DNA from: Cryptomeria japonica | Taxonomy: Eukaryota; Streptophyta; Pinopsida; Cupressales; Cupressaceae | Reading direction: 5' to 3' | Assembly (NCBI RefSeq): GCF_030272615.1 | Contig: NC_081413.1 | Coordinates: 717,669,867 to 717,733,866, forward strand | DNA: 64,000 nt | Part shown: positions 33,869 to 44,754 of the stretch, in pieces | Numbering within the stretch: the stretch's first letter is position 1 | How the letters are laid out: each line of letters begins with the position of its first letter | Position numbers and translations under genes: made by a program | Notes under the pieces: model-generated | Told to the model about the DNA's origin: nothing | What the model saw: the letters and a program-made list of their open reading frames with translations, nothing else | The model's database searches: none

Positions 33869-35709
33869 TTGCAGAAAATCATTGAGAGTACTAATGTGAA
33901 GATAGATGAACACTTTAGAAGATTTTTAGATTCTAAACTGACAGTTGAGAAGATCATAAATGAACCAATACAGAGTGCACCGGTACAGAATGTTGATCCA
34001 GTCACACCAGCATCATCAGAGAATTCCACAGTGATTGAAGAACAACAACATGTAAATAAACCCAGGTATGTAAGACTGGACCACTCAAAAAATCAAATAA
34101 TTGGAAATAAGTATCAAGGAGTTATGACAAGAGGAAGACTGACAAATGAAGAGGTACGCTTAATTTCTCAAATTGAACTAGCCTCTGTTATTGAAGCTTG
34201 TAAAGATGAACATTGGATAAAAGCAATGGAAGATGAACTAGAACAAATTGAAAAGAACAATACATGGACATTGGTTCCCCAACCTAAAGACACAAATGTA
34301 ATTGAAACTAAATGGGTATTCAGAAACAAACTTAATGAAGATGGTAAGGTAATCGGGAACAAAGAAAGATTAGTTTGTAAAGGATATTCAAAGAAAGAAG
34401 GAATTGATTATAATGAAACCTTTGCACTGGTAGCTAGAATTGAGGCAGTTAGATTATTTCTTGCATTTGTATCTCATAAGAACTACAAAGTATATCAAAT
34501 GGATATAAAATGTGCATTTCTGAATGGTGATCTTGAAGAGGAAGTTTACATTGAATGACCTGATGGATTTTCACTAACAAATGATAAAGATATGGTTCGC
34601 AGATTAAGGAAAGCTTTGTATGGATTGAAGTAAGCTCCTAGAGCTTGGTATGCTAGATTGGACAAATATCTTTTGAAGCTTGGTTACACTAAAAGTAATG
34701 CCGACAGCAATTTATAATACAAAGTGATTAATAATGACATCTTGGTTATTGAAATTTTTGTTGATGATATCATTTTTGGAGTTAAAGATGGATTATGTAA
34801 AGACTTTCCTAATAAGATGATGGAAAAATTTGAAATGTCTATGATTGGGGAGATAAAATTCTTTTTAGGATTGCAGATTTCACAAACTGATAAAGGTATA
34901 TTCATATGTTAAACTAAATATATGAAGGAACTATTGAAGAATTTTGGTGTGGGAAACTCTAAACCGATAAGTACACCTATGACTACAACTGATAAATTTC
35001 ATTGAAGGATGATTCAACTCCTGTTAATCCTACAAGATATAAATATATTATTGAAGGTTTACTATATTTGACTCAAACAAGACCTGATATAATGAATGTA
35101 GTATGTATTGTCTCAATATTTCAGAGTAATCCTAAAGAAAATCATGAATCAATAGTGAAAAGGATTTTCTGGTATCTACAAGGCACAACAAATCTTGGTT
35201 TATGGTATCCCAGAGATGAAAACTTTGATTTATGTGCATACATAGATGCTAATTGGGCATGAGATGTTGATGATAGAAAAAGAACCACCAATGGAGCATT
35301 CTTTCTTGGCAGTAGATTAATTTCATGGTTGAGCAAGAAGTAGACTTGTACATCATTATCAACAGCAGAATCAAAATATGTTGCAGCAACAACTAATTGT
35401 ACTCAGGTATTATGGATTAAACAAATGTTGAAGGACATAAAGGTAAAATGCAAAGAGCCTATAATCATTTACTATGATAATTCTGTAGCCTTTGATATAT
35501 CAAAGAATCTGGTATCTCACTCTAAAACTAAACATGTTTCTATCAAATAGAATTTTTTGAAAGAGAATGTTGGAGCAAAAGAAGTACAATTGGTTTATGT
35601 GAATACTAAAGAGAAGATTGCAAATATTTTTACAAAGACTTTGCCTAAGGGAGCTTTTGAATATATCAGAGAATAGCTTGGGGTAATACCCTCACCAGTA
35701 GAAACTTAG
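33869..35709 (+). pseudogene. Copia D reverse transcriptase and RNase H (decayed)
   Basis: Order: KPRYVRLDHSKNQIIGNK, EDELEQIEKNNTWTLVPQP, MDIKCAFLNGDLEEEVYIE, ALYGLK-stop-APRAWYARL, FVDDIIFG with catalytic Asp codons at 34,763-34,768, KFFLGLQI, TRPDIMNVV, then RNase H with DVDDRKRTTNGAFFLGS, STAESKYVAA and IFTKTLPKG, ending near 35,709. A one-base deletion near 34,990 shifts the frame. Stops are at 34,556, 34,630, 34,714, 34,910, 35,260, 35,341, 35,547 and 35,674. Confidence 0.92.
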
Positions 35710-36050
35710 ATAGTTGAAGTTTTGCATCAAACTGATAGAACCTAATAGAGAAACCTTTTTTCGGCTTTGATGGAGGAGAGCTACTTCTCAGGGGGAGTAG
35801 TTGGTTGTATGTTCTGGTATTTTATTTCTATTTCTTTGGCATTTGATGTCAAAGGGGGAGAGATATCTATGGAAAAAAAATATCCTATTGGGAGATTATT
35901 CATTGGGGAGAAATTTATACTCTCTACATTTTGATTTTTGATTTCTGGTATTGATCTCTATTTTGGGAGATATGTTGGTTTTTGGCATTTCTGCTTTGAC
36001 ACTTAGATGTTTTTCCATCTAGTTTTGCCATCAATGCCAAAGGGGGAGAT
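35710..36050 (+). other. D 3' region with multiple polypurine boxes
   Basis: CAGGGGGAGTAG (35,799), AAAGGGGGAGAGAT (35,852), ATTGGGGAG (about 35,902) and the final AAAGGGGGAGAT (36,039-36,050) next to the LTR. No gene is present. Confidence 0.8.
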
Positions 36051-37094
36051 TGTTGGTATTATGGATGTGTTGCATTAGTTTTTTCATTGATGTCAAGACT
36101 TATCTTTCTGGAGAGTTATGGTTATGACACTGACACATTGTGTTCATTGGCATGGGTAGTGACTTATGCATAGTCACCGACATTTGGTTCACCAGCACTG
36201 ATGAAGACTTGTTATCATCTGGAGATCACTTTATTATGTCGAAGACATGGTTTGAATATTTGGTTTTGGTGTTTTGGTTATTGGTCTAATCAGGTTGACA
36301 TATTTGCTGTTACCGACAAATTGGTCTAGGTTATGCACCAGCACATGTTATCTATTCTAGATCAGCACAACACATTATGTAGATGATTTATTCATTGAAT
36401 ATTATTGTAAATGTATTGAGCTGACATGATGCATCACATCTTGACTTATTTGTAATTGATTTGAATATTCTTAGTGAGCCGACCTACACATTTAGTCTTA
36501 GGCTTGGTATATATGTAAGATCTCATTTGTGAGATGAATGTAACATAGAATGATATTGTAATGGAGTGTGGTATTTGGTATATGTAAATATAAGCAGAGC
36601 TATTCATGCAAACATCATTCAAAGGTTCAAGGAGGTTTGAAGGTGATTATCAAAGCTTAACCGATACTGAATCCAACATTGGAGATGCTATTTTGAGCAG
36701 TACATTATTCTAGGATTTAACCATCCTTCTATAGTCATTGCGACTCCCATTGAGTGTGCTCTAGGTGGTTGGCCTTTCTGCATGTGCAAAACCCATTTAT
36801 GTACACATACTATCCGCAGTAGTATCATCTGATTGTGGGTAAGGTTTCCCACCATGGTTTTTTTCCTTACAGGGTTTCCATGTCAAAAATCTTTGTGTTA
36901 AGTGTTGTGGATGTTATTTTATTTCTGTTTCATGCTTTAAGTTTCACCAGTAATAATATTAACTGTTAATCTGTTAACTAGAATTAAGATTGGTTTACCG
37001 ATATTAAGTATCAAGTTTGATTAAGTTATATTTGGGTTGAAATTAATTGACAACTAATTCACCCCCACCTCTCAATTGCCTTTCGGTCCTAACA
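36051..37094 (+). repeat. 3' LTR of element D
   Basis: 1,044 bp, TGTTGGTATT to CCTAACA, intact ends. Confidence 0.95.
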
Positions 37095-38325
37095 ACAACT
37101 TCAATCTTTTGAATATCAACAATGCTTAATCATAACTCAACATATGCATCTCTCAATGCTTCTACTTAATATCCCTTATCAAAGATTAACTAAATCAACA
37201 AATAAGATCACAACCACAAAAGCATTCACCACTTGGCACAAATGTTTATACGTGGAAAACCCAAATAGGTAAAAACCACAGTGAGATGAGCCTCACAAGG
37301 ATAGCTATCTGAACTCTTTCGAAGCTAGCCCTATTAGGCTAAAGTCTATTAGAGGTTTACAATAAGTCCTATTAAGAACTAATTTCGGTTAGGAATCACT
37401 CGGTTAAGGGATTTACAAATATGCCTTGTTAGAAGCACAATACCCTGTTAGGAGTAACCTCACTGGAGGATTTAAGAATCCAAGCTAATGGACCACCTTG
37501 TTAGAGGATTTAATGAGTAACCAAGCTTGTTAGAGCTTACCCGGTTAAGGGATTTAACTTCTACTATAATTGTTAGAAAACAACAGGTTTTCTTGATATG
37601 TCTGAGTAGAACTACATTTTCTTGATCAGATCCTTCTATAACCTTCAGTCTTCCTTCATTCAAAGTGTAGATCCATCCACCGGTTTGGCAACAACACACT
37701 CAATAGGTTTTCTACCAACCTTGCCAACAACCTTAACAAACAACTTCATCGACCTTAAATACAAATCAATTAGGTTAGTAAAACAACAAAACCTAATTCT
37801 CATCATTGAGATTACAAACAAGTCAGTTCAATCTTGACCATTAAAAATCATGACAATCTCTTCACATTCTTCAAGACAATTCCAACCGCTCCATGATCAC
37901 CGCTCCATTGGACATTGTAACTCATCATGCACTGTGCATTAGATGCAATCCACTTTGTTCCTTCCCTAGACAAGAACAAACATGCCAAAACAATTTAATA
38001 TCTCCTTAATCAAATGATCACACGCGTCTCCATCATTACCGCTCATTAGATAATAAACCATGAAACTTGGTCGGTTAGGGTTTAACAACTGATAGGGTTT
38101 ACTAGTTACATTACATAGAAAGGTTTAAACCCTTTACACCGGTTCACCAATTCAACTCACAAACTTTACATACCAGTTATAACATCTTTCACAACTCTCT
38201 TCTTACCAGTTATTAGCCAATATCAAAAACAACAATATCAGCAATAACATGACTATCATTTACCGGTTCAATTGACATCAATGACAACATATCATTAATG
38301 CAATCTACATGCAAAAATGCCAACA
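37095..38325 (-). repeat. 5' LTR of Copia A, second piece
   Basis: Continues the LTR begun at 30,269. It carries the shared box ACGTGGAAAACCCAA and GGTAAAAACCACAGTGAG (37,250-37,285), degenerate GGTTAAGGGATTT repeats (37,395-37,560) and ends (plus strand) AAATGCCAACA at 38,325, like the C LTR. Total LTR length without D is about 1.43 kb. Confidence 0.88.
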
Positions 38326-38666
38326 CAAACTCTTTGCAGGTCCTTGACATCCTTAAACTCAAAGTAGTCCTCTAGCTCTCTGATCCAATCGATCAGATCC
38401 TCCAGGTTAAACGTTCTAGAAAAATTAGAAACCTAAACTTTATGCACTTTTCTTGCTTGTGCCACTACTCTTAGGAATCTCTCCTCTCTCTCGTCTTCTG
38501 ATCCTTCAGCTTCCTTAAGCTCTTCATCAACTTCCTCATATTCATCCTCAGAATCAGGGTTTCTTCGCAAACTAGCCAAAGCATTATGGATTTCATTCCT
38601 TACTTCATTCTTGAAGTCTTCCATCATCTGTTCTACCCTCTGGGGGTTTGTTCTCCTCGACGACAT
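38326..38666 (-). pseudogene. Gypsy E gag N-terminus (decayed, truncated)
   Basis: ATG at 38,666 gives MSSRRTNPQRVEQMMEDF, then a highly acidic stretch (DSEDEYEEVDEELKEAEGSE), one stop after ARKVHKV, and NLEDLIDWIRELEDYFEF, the start of the retrotransposon gag helical domain as in chromovirus-type Gypsy. It ends after KDLQRV at the Copia A insertion. The GTG-initiated extension to 38,678 is not needed. Confidence 0.8.
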
Positions 38667-38842
38667 CTCTTCTTCCACTCCGATGAACTACCTCAACTTG
38701 GTGATCAGACTACCAGTTTCAATTGCCTCCCATCGACAATCTATTGAATACACACGCAACCTACCTCCAATTGAAGATCTGTCCACCTCAAGGAATGCCT
38801 CAATGTTCACAAATGATTCTTTCGCTGGCCGGTCCATAACCA

Positions 38843-38855
38843 GCTCTGATACTAA
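38843..38855 (-). other. Primer binding site of E
   Basis: Minus-strand TTAGTATCAGAGC, one base off the initiator-Met tRNA complement, one base from the LTR end. Confidence 0.8.
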
Positions 38856-38856
38856 T

Positions 38857-39635
38857 TGATGCAACCATAACTGGTAAAAACTCTCAAAAGAGTCAACCGA
38901 CTTATACAGCGAGAGAGACACAACAATAGAAATAATAAAACATAACAAATTCACATAAATAGATCATAATAAAGCCATATAAATTCCAACAATCATTATA
39001 TTATCCTCAAAGAACATCCGGTAATTAACCGGTTACATGTAGGCTTCAAGCCAGATACAATCCAATCGGGACTCTAAGAATCAATCAGATCACAAGATGT
39101 GAATCTCAATCCTCATTCTAAGTTCTACTCCCTCTACCCCTACAAATGATTACCTAACATCATATTTATACCCACTGGAACACATCCGAGTCGGCCTCAT
39201 AAGATTACATTCACCAATGTAGGAAAATGAAATGTGTAATTAGGCCAGCCCTAAGAATTAGATAAATATTTCTGGATAATAACAACCAAGTGATGCAGTT
39301 CAGCAGGAAGGTCGACAACACACCAAAGAACATTGAACAAGACCCAAGATGGATCCACACACCAAGAATCACATTGGTAATGAAGGAAGACCAACTAGTA
39401 AGCACAAGAACTATCTCGGGAACCCAAAAATAGCCAACCAAAAGCGATAGCTGACCAGAAAAGAACCTAAATGAACAAGAAATCTAGAATCAACCACATG
39501 AAACCACTAGGAAACCGCAAGCAAGATCTGCCACAAAGAACAAGAAACTACTGGTACATACCAGTAAGAATACATAAAACTGCACAAAGAACTAAACAAG
39601 AACAAAACTGAAAGGAAATATTTTTGGTCGATGCA
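38857..39635 (-). repeat. 5' LTR of Gypsy E
   Basis: Minus-strand TGCATCGACC to GGTTGCATCA, about 780 bp. The right end is fixed by the point where the PMD reading frame (ASSVDEQ) is lost; the second LTR is not in the window, so this end is an inference. A TATAAATATG box lies near 39,170 on the minus strand. Confidence 0.6.
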
Positions 39636-40830
39636 ATATTGCTCATCGACCGAGGATGCTCCTACATCAGCTGTGATTGGAACAGTTAGATCACTCAGTG
39701 GAATAGGCATATGTCTGGCCCACCATGCATCATACTTAGGAGTAGTCCTTGGATATGTCGTACCTACACTCCAACCCCACTGTAATGCCTGAAGAGCATC
39801 AAACTCAGAAACAACCACATGTGGTTGTATACAAGCACCCCAATCAGAAACCTCATGAGAAACACGAGCAAATGAAGTTGTAACAATAGCTGTCACCTAT
39901 ATCTCCCCAGACTATCTGAGTACTCATCCTAGAAGGTACATCTCAATAATCCTTTGCATCTCCACGGTCCTCCCAATGAGATATCTCTATTGTCTATAGA
40001 ATGGCAAGTGTTGAGCATCATTTGTCCAACCGGGGAAATCTAAATGTCTCCAAATGAAATGTTGTAAGATATCAAACTGATGTTGCCAGTACAAGGTGTT
40101 ACCTTAACCCCTGTGTCTAATCCCAGGTGTATATCTGTATGCATATGGCTCCTCAAGATTCAATTTAACATGAATAACTAGCCTCTAGATAGAAATGTGT
40201 TCCCAAGCCCAGGTCTGGAGCAATGTCACACCATACTTGATCGATCGGTATCCCAAGTAAACAATGTTGTGCATTGGATAATAAACCATGGCTAAGAGAC
40301 AAGGACCCCAAGCATATACTCAATGATGAACAATCATATCATGGAGAACTCTTCCCCATCCAACTGGAAAGCCATGGCCTCATCTGTCAAGAATAAGAAA
40401 ACCACCTACGATACTACACAATACTATAGTGAGATCATCATAGTCCAATCGATCCCATGGGATATCATAATGACCACTGATCTGTAAGTCCTACTCCTCA
40501 CACTCAAAAAGGGCACATAGTCCAGCAACGCCATCATCATGATCATATAAAAATCTCTCACCATGGATGGGAATATGTTGTATATGCCACACATCCTCTA
40601 ATGTAATGGAGGCCTCACCAATCGGAAGATGGAAGGTACATGTCTCAGAATGCCATCGCTCCACTAACGCAGTGATCAAGGCCCTATTGGCCATACTCTT
40701 TGGCAAATGTAAAGCATAATACAATCCTAGATGTTGGATATGAGAAATCTCCTCATCAAGTAAATAGACTCATAGATCAAGACCACTGGATCTACTCTGT
40801 CAGCAGTATAACACTCCAATATTCTCCTGC
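39636..40830 (-). pseudogene. Antisense plant mobile domain (PMD) gene in G1 (decayed)
   Basis: Minus-strand reading gives IQHLGLYYALHLPKSM, ALITALVERWHSETCTFHLP, EASITLEDVWHIQHIPIHGE, VYAWGPCLLAMVYYPMHNIV, LLQTWAWEHIS and RVSHEVSDWGAC. The order and the motifs (ALVERW...TFHLP...TLEDV, then W.WE) fit the plant mobile domain family (aminotransferase-like PMD, PF10536), found in plant genes such as MAIL1 and in transposons. In-frame stops occur near 40,488, 40,390, 40,345, 40,190, 40,110, 39,985, 39,935 and 39,920. The C-terminus is cut at about 39,636 by the LTR of E. It is transcribed, if at all, against the element's own direction. Confidence 0.8.
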
Positions 40831-41668
40831 ACATAAAAAATATTGAAAATATCAGATATCGGATAAAGTGATTAAAAAATGATCATACGCATGACAAAAA
40901 GCTTCAATTTACAATGAATGCATAATGTTTAACACTTATGCATTGCATTTAACACTAATGTGTTACATTTAATGCTTATGCTTGACATTTAACATGTATG
41001 CATGAACATATGAGCTAATGCGTAAACAGATAAACATTTGCATAACACTTGAAACCTATGCATAACACCTACACTAATGCGATACACTTTAGGGTAATGC
41101 GTGACAATTAATGCATATGCATGAAAAACAAAAGGTGATTGCGTAATCCTTAAAAATTAGGACTATCAAAAAATTTGGAAAAATTGACAAAAACAGGCAA
41201 AACATAGAGCAAAAGTTTGGAAAAAGACCATGTCGCCCGTCCCCGGTGGTCTCTGATAAGAACGTACTCACTTGGACAATTGCAGTTGTGCCCTATAGCC
41301 AACCATGATGATAAAATACTCATAGGAAAACAAAAGACTCATAATGATTTCCAAGAACTCAACATAATGCAAATGAGCAAATGAAATGGCAAAATCACTA
41401 TTTATAGCTCAAAATTAGGGTTTTTCTCACTCCAATGGTCGTGGACCCTGTGAACTTCAACGAACTTGTAGGCTACTCAAATGATCCTGATATTGTATGA
41501 AACTTCACACGATTGCTCATTACAATGATATCGACAATATGGTATCAATTTCCGAATTCTTCGACCACTTTTTCCTAGGGGGCATATTTACACACTAAAC
41601 GTCACCGATACATACTGGGGCAGAAATTTTTCATTTTCTTTGAAACAAAGTCATTTTGACATTATCTT
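40831..41668 (+). other. G1 spacer with degenerate ATGCRT-type repeats
   Basis: No coding sequence. Between about 40,910 and 41,150 short words such as TAATGCGTAAAC, CTATGCATAACAC, CTAATGCGATAC and TAATGCGTGACA recur every 20-30 bp, at least ten times. From 41,570 come the GGGGGCATA and TGGGGCA boxes that precede the polypurine tract. Confidence 0.7.
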
Positions 41669-41681
41669 AAAGAGGGGCAAA
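41669..41681 (+). other. Polypurine tract of G1
   Basis: AAAGAGGGGCAAA, identical to that of G0, next to the LTR start TGTAGACACC. Confidence 0.88.
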
Positions 41682-42938
41682 TGTAGACACCTAAAAAAGT
41701 CTCATTGATCATGTACTAATAATTCATCTAATTGATTAAATAATTCATTAATTATTTAATTAAGCTAATTAATCTTATTCTTCTAATTTCATATTTCTTC
41801 ATCATCTTACTAATTTTCTATTTTCAATTCTATCATTGTTTAATCATTTAAACCATTTTCTAATGCTAATTAAATATTTATTATTTAATTAATTATGATT
41901 TTAATCCTTCAATTTAAATAATCTTTATTATTTAAATACATTCATTTTCAATTTCTATCTCTATTCAATTAATCATTAACCCTTTTTCTAAATATTAATT
42001 ATTTAATTAATTATGATTTTCATCCTTTAATTTAAATAATCTTTATTATTTAATTAAATTCAATTTCTAAATAATTAAATAATTTCTTTAAATTATTTAA
42101 TTAACTAATTAATTCTTCAAATTCCAAATCCCCAAATTCGTATTGCTTCTAATTTCATTTAATTCCAATTCCCCAAATTCTGATTTCATTTAATTTAATT
42201 AATTCTCTAAATTCAAATTCAAATTCCTATTCTTCCAACTTCAAATACATGTGCATGATTTCAAAAATCAAATTGGAAATCAAAGTCAAGTTCTAAATAT
42301 ATTCAAATAACAAATTGAATTTAAAATAAATTCAATATTTGAATTAAATCTCATGCAAAGATTAAATTGAAAATCAAAGTCAAAGTGCAAGCACATGCTA
42401 AATTAATTAAATCTTTTCAATCCCTATTTCTATCTTTTAGTTAGTTTTTTTCTAAATAAAGCTCTCAATCAGCTTTCAATTAGTTAACTATTCCATCCTC
42501 TTTATTTCCTCCAATCACCCTTTTTCATCTTTCAATCATCTTTTTTCTCAATCAGTTAACTCATTGATCTATTAAATCTATTATGTTCCACCTCCAAATT
42601 AGCAGTTCAACTATCAATCAACATGGAGCTCATCCAATTTCCACCTCTCAATCAATCTCACCCAATAATCTATAAATTGAGCATTCAATCTCCATTTTCA
42701 ACAATCACGAACTTTGAATCTTTGTGTCATTTGCAGGTTGTCAGTGTGATATCTGAGAGCTATCATACCACAAAGAAGAGAAGAACAATGGAAACTACAT
42801 GCAGTCATGGAATAGGGAGTTTTGATTGATTATTTTACATTCCTATTTGCTTGATTGTATCATTTCATTGGTTTTGTTTAGGATTCGTGATTTCCCTCTG
42901 TTTCTAGTTGAATTTAATGATGAATTTTGGCATACACA
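41682..42938 (+). repeat. 3' LTR of Tat-like element G1
   Basis: Starts TGTAGACACC like G0 and G2 but is otherwise strongly diverged from them, so it belongs to another subfamily. Extremely AT-rich in the first half. A TATAAATT box is at 42,671. The end at GGCATACACA is inferred from the TG...CA rule; no second copy is present to confirm it. Confidence 0.65.
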
Positions 42939-43623
42939 CTTATCACTAGTTTTTATACTAATGTAAATATGCTTATGCAAAGTCAAAAGATATCGAATAA
43001 TACAAATTACCTAAAAGACCTCAACCTAAACCTTCAACTATCAAGGAGAAAAACATTCTTACTTCTTCAAAGGTTTCTCCTCCTTCTTAGCCTTCCACTA
43101 AGACTCGACAAAATTGTTGTGCAAGAGAATGCCGATGAAGATGTTGTGTTCGATCTTGTGAAGCTATCCCTAAAAATAATCCTCAAAATACTCAATCTCC
43201 TCAAACTCCAATAGTTGATATGATTCCCTTTTCTCCTAAGAAATATGTTCAACCAACATCTCCAAATCATAATTGCATAAAACATGTGATGGTTTTACTC
43301 TTATTCATGTTCTTGCTCCTCTTGCTTTAAACTTTGATGAAGAAATAGGTGAAAATGTTATTCATAATGGTAATACAACTTCTAATGCTTCTAATAGTGA
43401 GTATGAGTATGTTGATGTGGACAAACATTTATCGGATGAGTTTTCACAAACTTTAATCCTAGCTCCTAGAATCAAACAAAGTGACTTACAACATGAGCAT
43501 AGTCCTTGTTTGGATCTTGTGATAGCTCCATCTGTTGTGCTCGATATCGCCCCTCTGGTGTGTTGTTCGCCTTCCCAAAATAGTGATCAACAAGATCGGG
43601 AGGTGGATGTCATGCTAGATTAG
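42939..43623 (+). other. Block F, left: unrecognised decayed coding-like remnant
   Basis: Two overlapping stretches look coding: a Pro/Ser/Lys-rich piece (KRPQPKPSTIKEK, NNPQNTQSPQTPIVD) and an acidic piece ending at 43,623 (LAPLALNFDEEIGENVIHNG, NSEYEYVDVDKHLSDEF). They are in different frames. I recognise no domain. They lie just outside the G1 LTR and so belong to whatever G1 inserted into. Confidence 0.4.
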
Positions 43624-43670
43624 CAATATTAGCACCCATTAAGTCATGCGCATTTTTCAGGAAAATCTAT

Positions 43671-44385
43671 GGCTTTTGCTATTTCACAAGGCAAATTTGC
43701 ACGTGGTTTAAAACCCATGAAATGGCGAAAAGGAATTGTGTTCAAAATGGCTAAAAGGGTCTCACATAAAAGATGGTCATCTTTGATTTCATCCGATGGT
43801 TCGTGCTATTTCGCAAGATAAAAGGGCTCGACAGTTAAACTCTGCGGAATGGCGAAATGATGTGGCATTCCAAGCAGATAGTCTGACTGGTCTAGAAGGC
43901 GAGTAAGATGATGGCACGTGGTAGAAAATGCAACAGTCAGTGAGGCAGGTCCAAGAGTTTAAAAGAAGGCGGGTCTCAGAAGTGAGTCATGCCGCGCGAT
44001 AAAAGGTGTTCTGATAGATACAAGTGGCAAAAATGCAGAGGAACCTAATGTTTGTCTCTCAACAAATGAAAGATTGACATGTCAGCTTGGAAAATGACTA
44101 GATGCTAGCTATTTGGAGTTGAGTCAGAGGGCCCACATTTACCGAAGTCAGTTCAGAATGTAAAGATCGATCAAGTCTCATTTGATCGAACGGCTCGCAC
44201 TATTTTGCAAAGGTAAAGTGCTCGCGCTTTAAGCCCTGCGAAATGGTAAAAAGGTTTTGCATTCCCAAAGACAAATAAAATAGGAAGTTAAAGGAAGATC
44301 AACTTCATCTTGATCTAATGGCTGGCGTTATTTCGTGAAGCAAAATTGCCAAGAAGTTAGGCCTTGCAAAATAGTGAAAAGAGAA
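43671..44385. repeat. Block F: four dispersed degenerate repeats with inner dyads
   Basis: Units at about 43,671-43,746, 43,795-43,872, 44,190-44,266 and 44,319-44,385 share the order GGCTCGTGCTATTTCGCAA, an A-rich step, GCTCG, TTAA, CCCTGCGAAATGGCGAAA. TTTCGC at one end and GCGAAA at the other can pair. Units three and four are preceded by a second dyad of the type GATCAA-TCAT-TTGATC. Spacing is uneven, so this is not a satellite. The repeats lie upstream of the large frame that starts at 44,755 and may be its promoter or leader. Confidence 0.65.
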
Positions 44386-44560
44386 AATACACAGGCGTTG
44401 TGACCCGTTGGAGCGAAAATTTTGAATTCTTTCATGAATTAAATTCTAAAGGGATGGCTAAAGCATGTGGAGTCAATGTCGCAGTTAAGAGCCCAGCTAC
44501 CATATATGATCTCGCATCAATTAAACCAAGGTATCATTCTAAAGAGTATTTGCAAAGAAG

Positions 44561-44624
44561 CAGTTGCAGAGTGGTTTTTCTTCAGTTGCAGAGTGGATTT
44601 CTTCAGTTGTAGAGCTAATTCCTT
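44561..44624. repeat. Three tandem 21-22 bp repeats
   Basis: CAGTTGCAGAGTGGTTTTTC and two further copies with one or more changes, starting at 44,561, 44,583 and 44,604. They lie 130 bp upstream of the large F frame. Confidence 0.85.
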
Positions 44625-44754
44625 TGAGTTAAAGAAGGTTTTTCTATACTCTTGTTTGGCCATCATTTTTAACTGTGTGTGCTTTAAATTGAGGTTTTGA
44701 TTTGTCGTAGAACAATTTAGGGTGATTGTTAGATTGCTTGTTTAGTTTTAAGAG

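Larger units (their letters stand above)
30470..37094 (+). mobile_element. Copia element D (Sirevirus-like), complete
   Basis: A 6.6-kb plus-strand element inserted in the LTR of Copia A, with LTRs of 1,058 and 1,044 bp, PBS, gag, protease, integrase, RT, RNase H and polypurine tract in order. Flanking pentamers AAACC and ACAAC do not match cleanly, so the target copy is decayed or the left LTR end is altered (it starts TTTTGG rather than TGTTGG). At least twenty stops or frameshifts lie in gag-pol, more than in C, so its coding part is more decayed. Confidence 0.93.
5686..38325 (-). mobile_element. Copia element A, split into six pieces by five insertions
   Basis: Read on the minus strand the pieces join in order: 5' LTR 38325-37095 and 30469-30269, PBS 30267-30255, gag start 30197-29904, gag, zinc knuckle and protease 22340-21579, pre-integrase and integrase 16766-15673, integrase end, RT and RNase H 7624-5686. 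The interrupting elements are D, C, B, X and G0. The 3' LTR lies left of the window, beyond G0. The protein and LTR resemble element C. A sits in the gag of Gypsy element E; CAAAC at 38,326-38,330 is the presumed target copy. About 5.6 kb of A is present in total. Confidence 0.85.
38326..39635 (-). mobile_element. Gypsy element E, 5' LTR and gag start
   Basis: Minus-strand LTR, PBS and N-terminal gag; the remainder is left of Copia A's other end and outside the window. Copia A interrupts gag at 38,325/38,326. E itself interrupts the PMD gene region of G1 at about 39,635. Confidence 0.75.
39636..42938 (+). mobile_element. 3' part of Tat-like Gypsy element G1
   Basis: Holds an antisense plant-mobile-domain gene, a repeat-rich spacer, a polypurine tract and a 3' LTR. 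The upstream pol part is missing because E and everything nested in it were inserted here. An antisense gene between pol and 3' LTR is a described trait of some Tat-lineage elements. Confidence 0.75.

Noticed and set aside
30465-37099. A clean 5-bp target duplication around element D
   Set aside because: AAACC and ACAAC differ at two of five bases, so I do not claim one.
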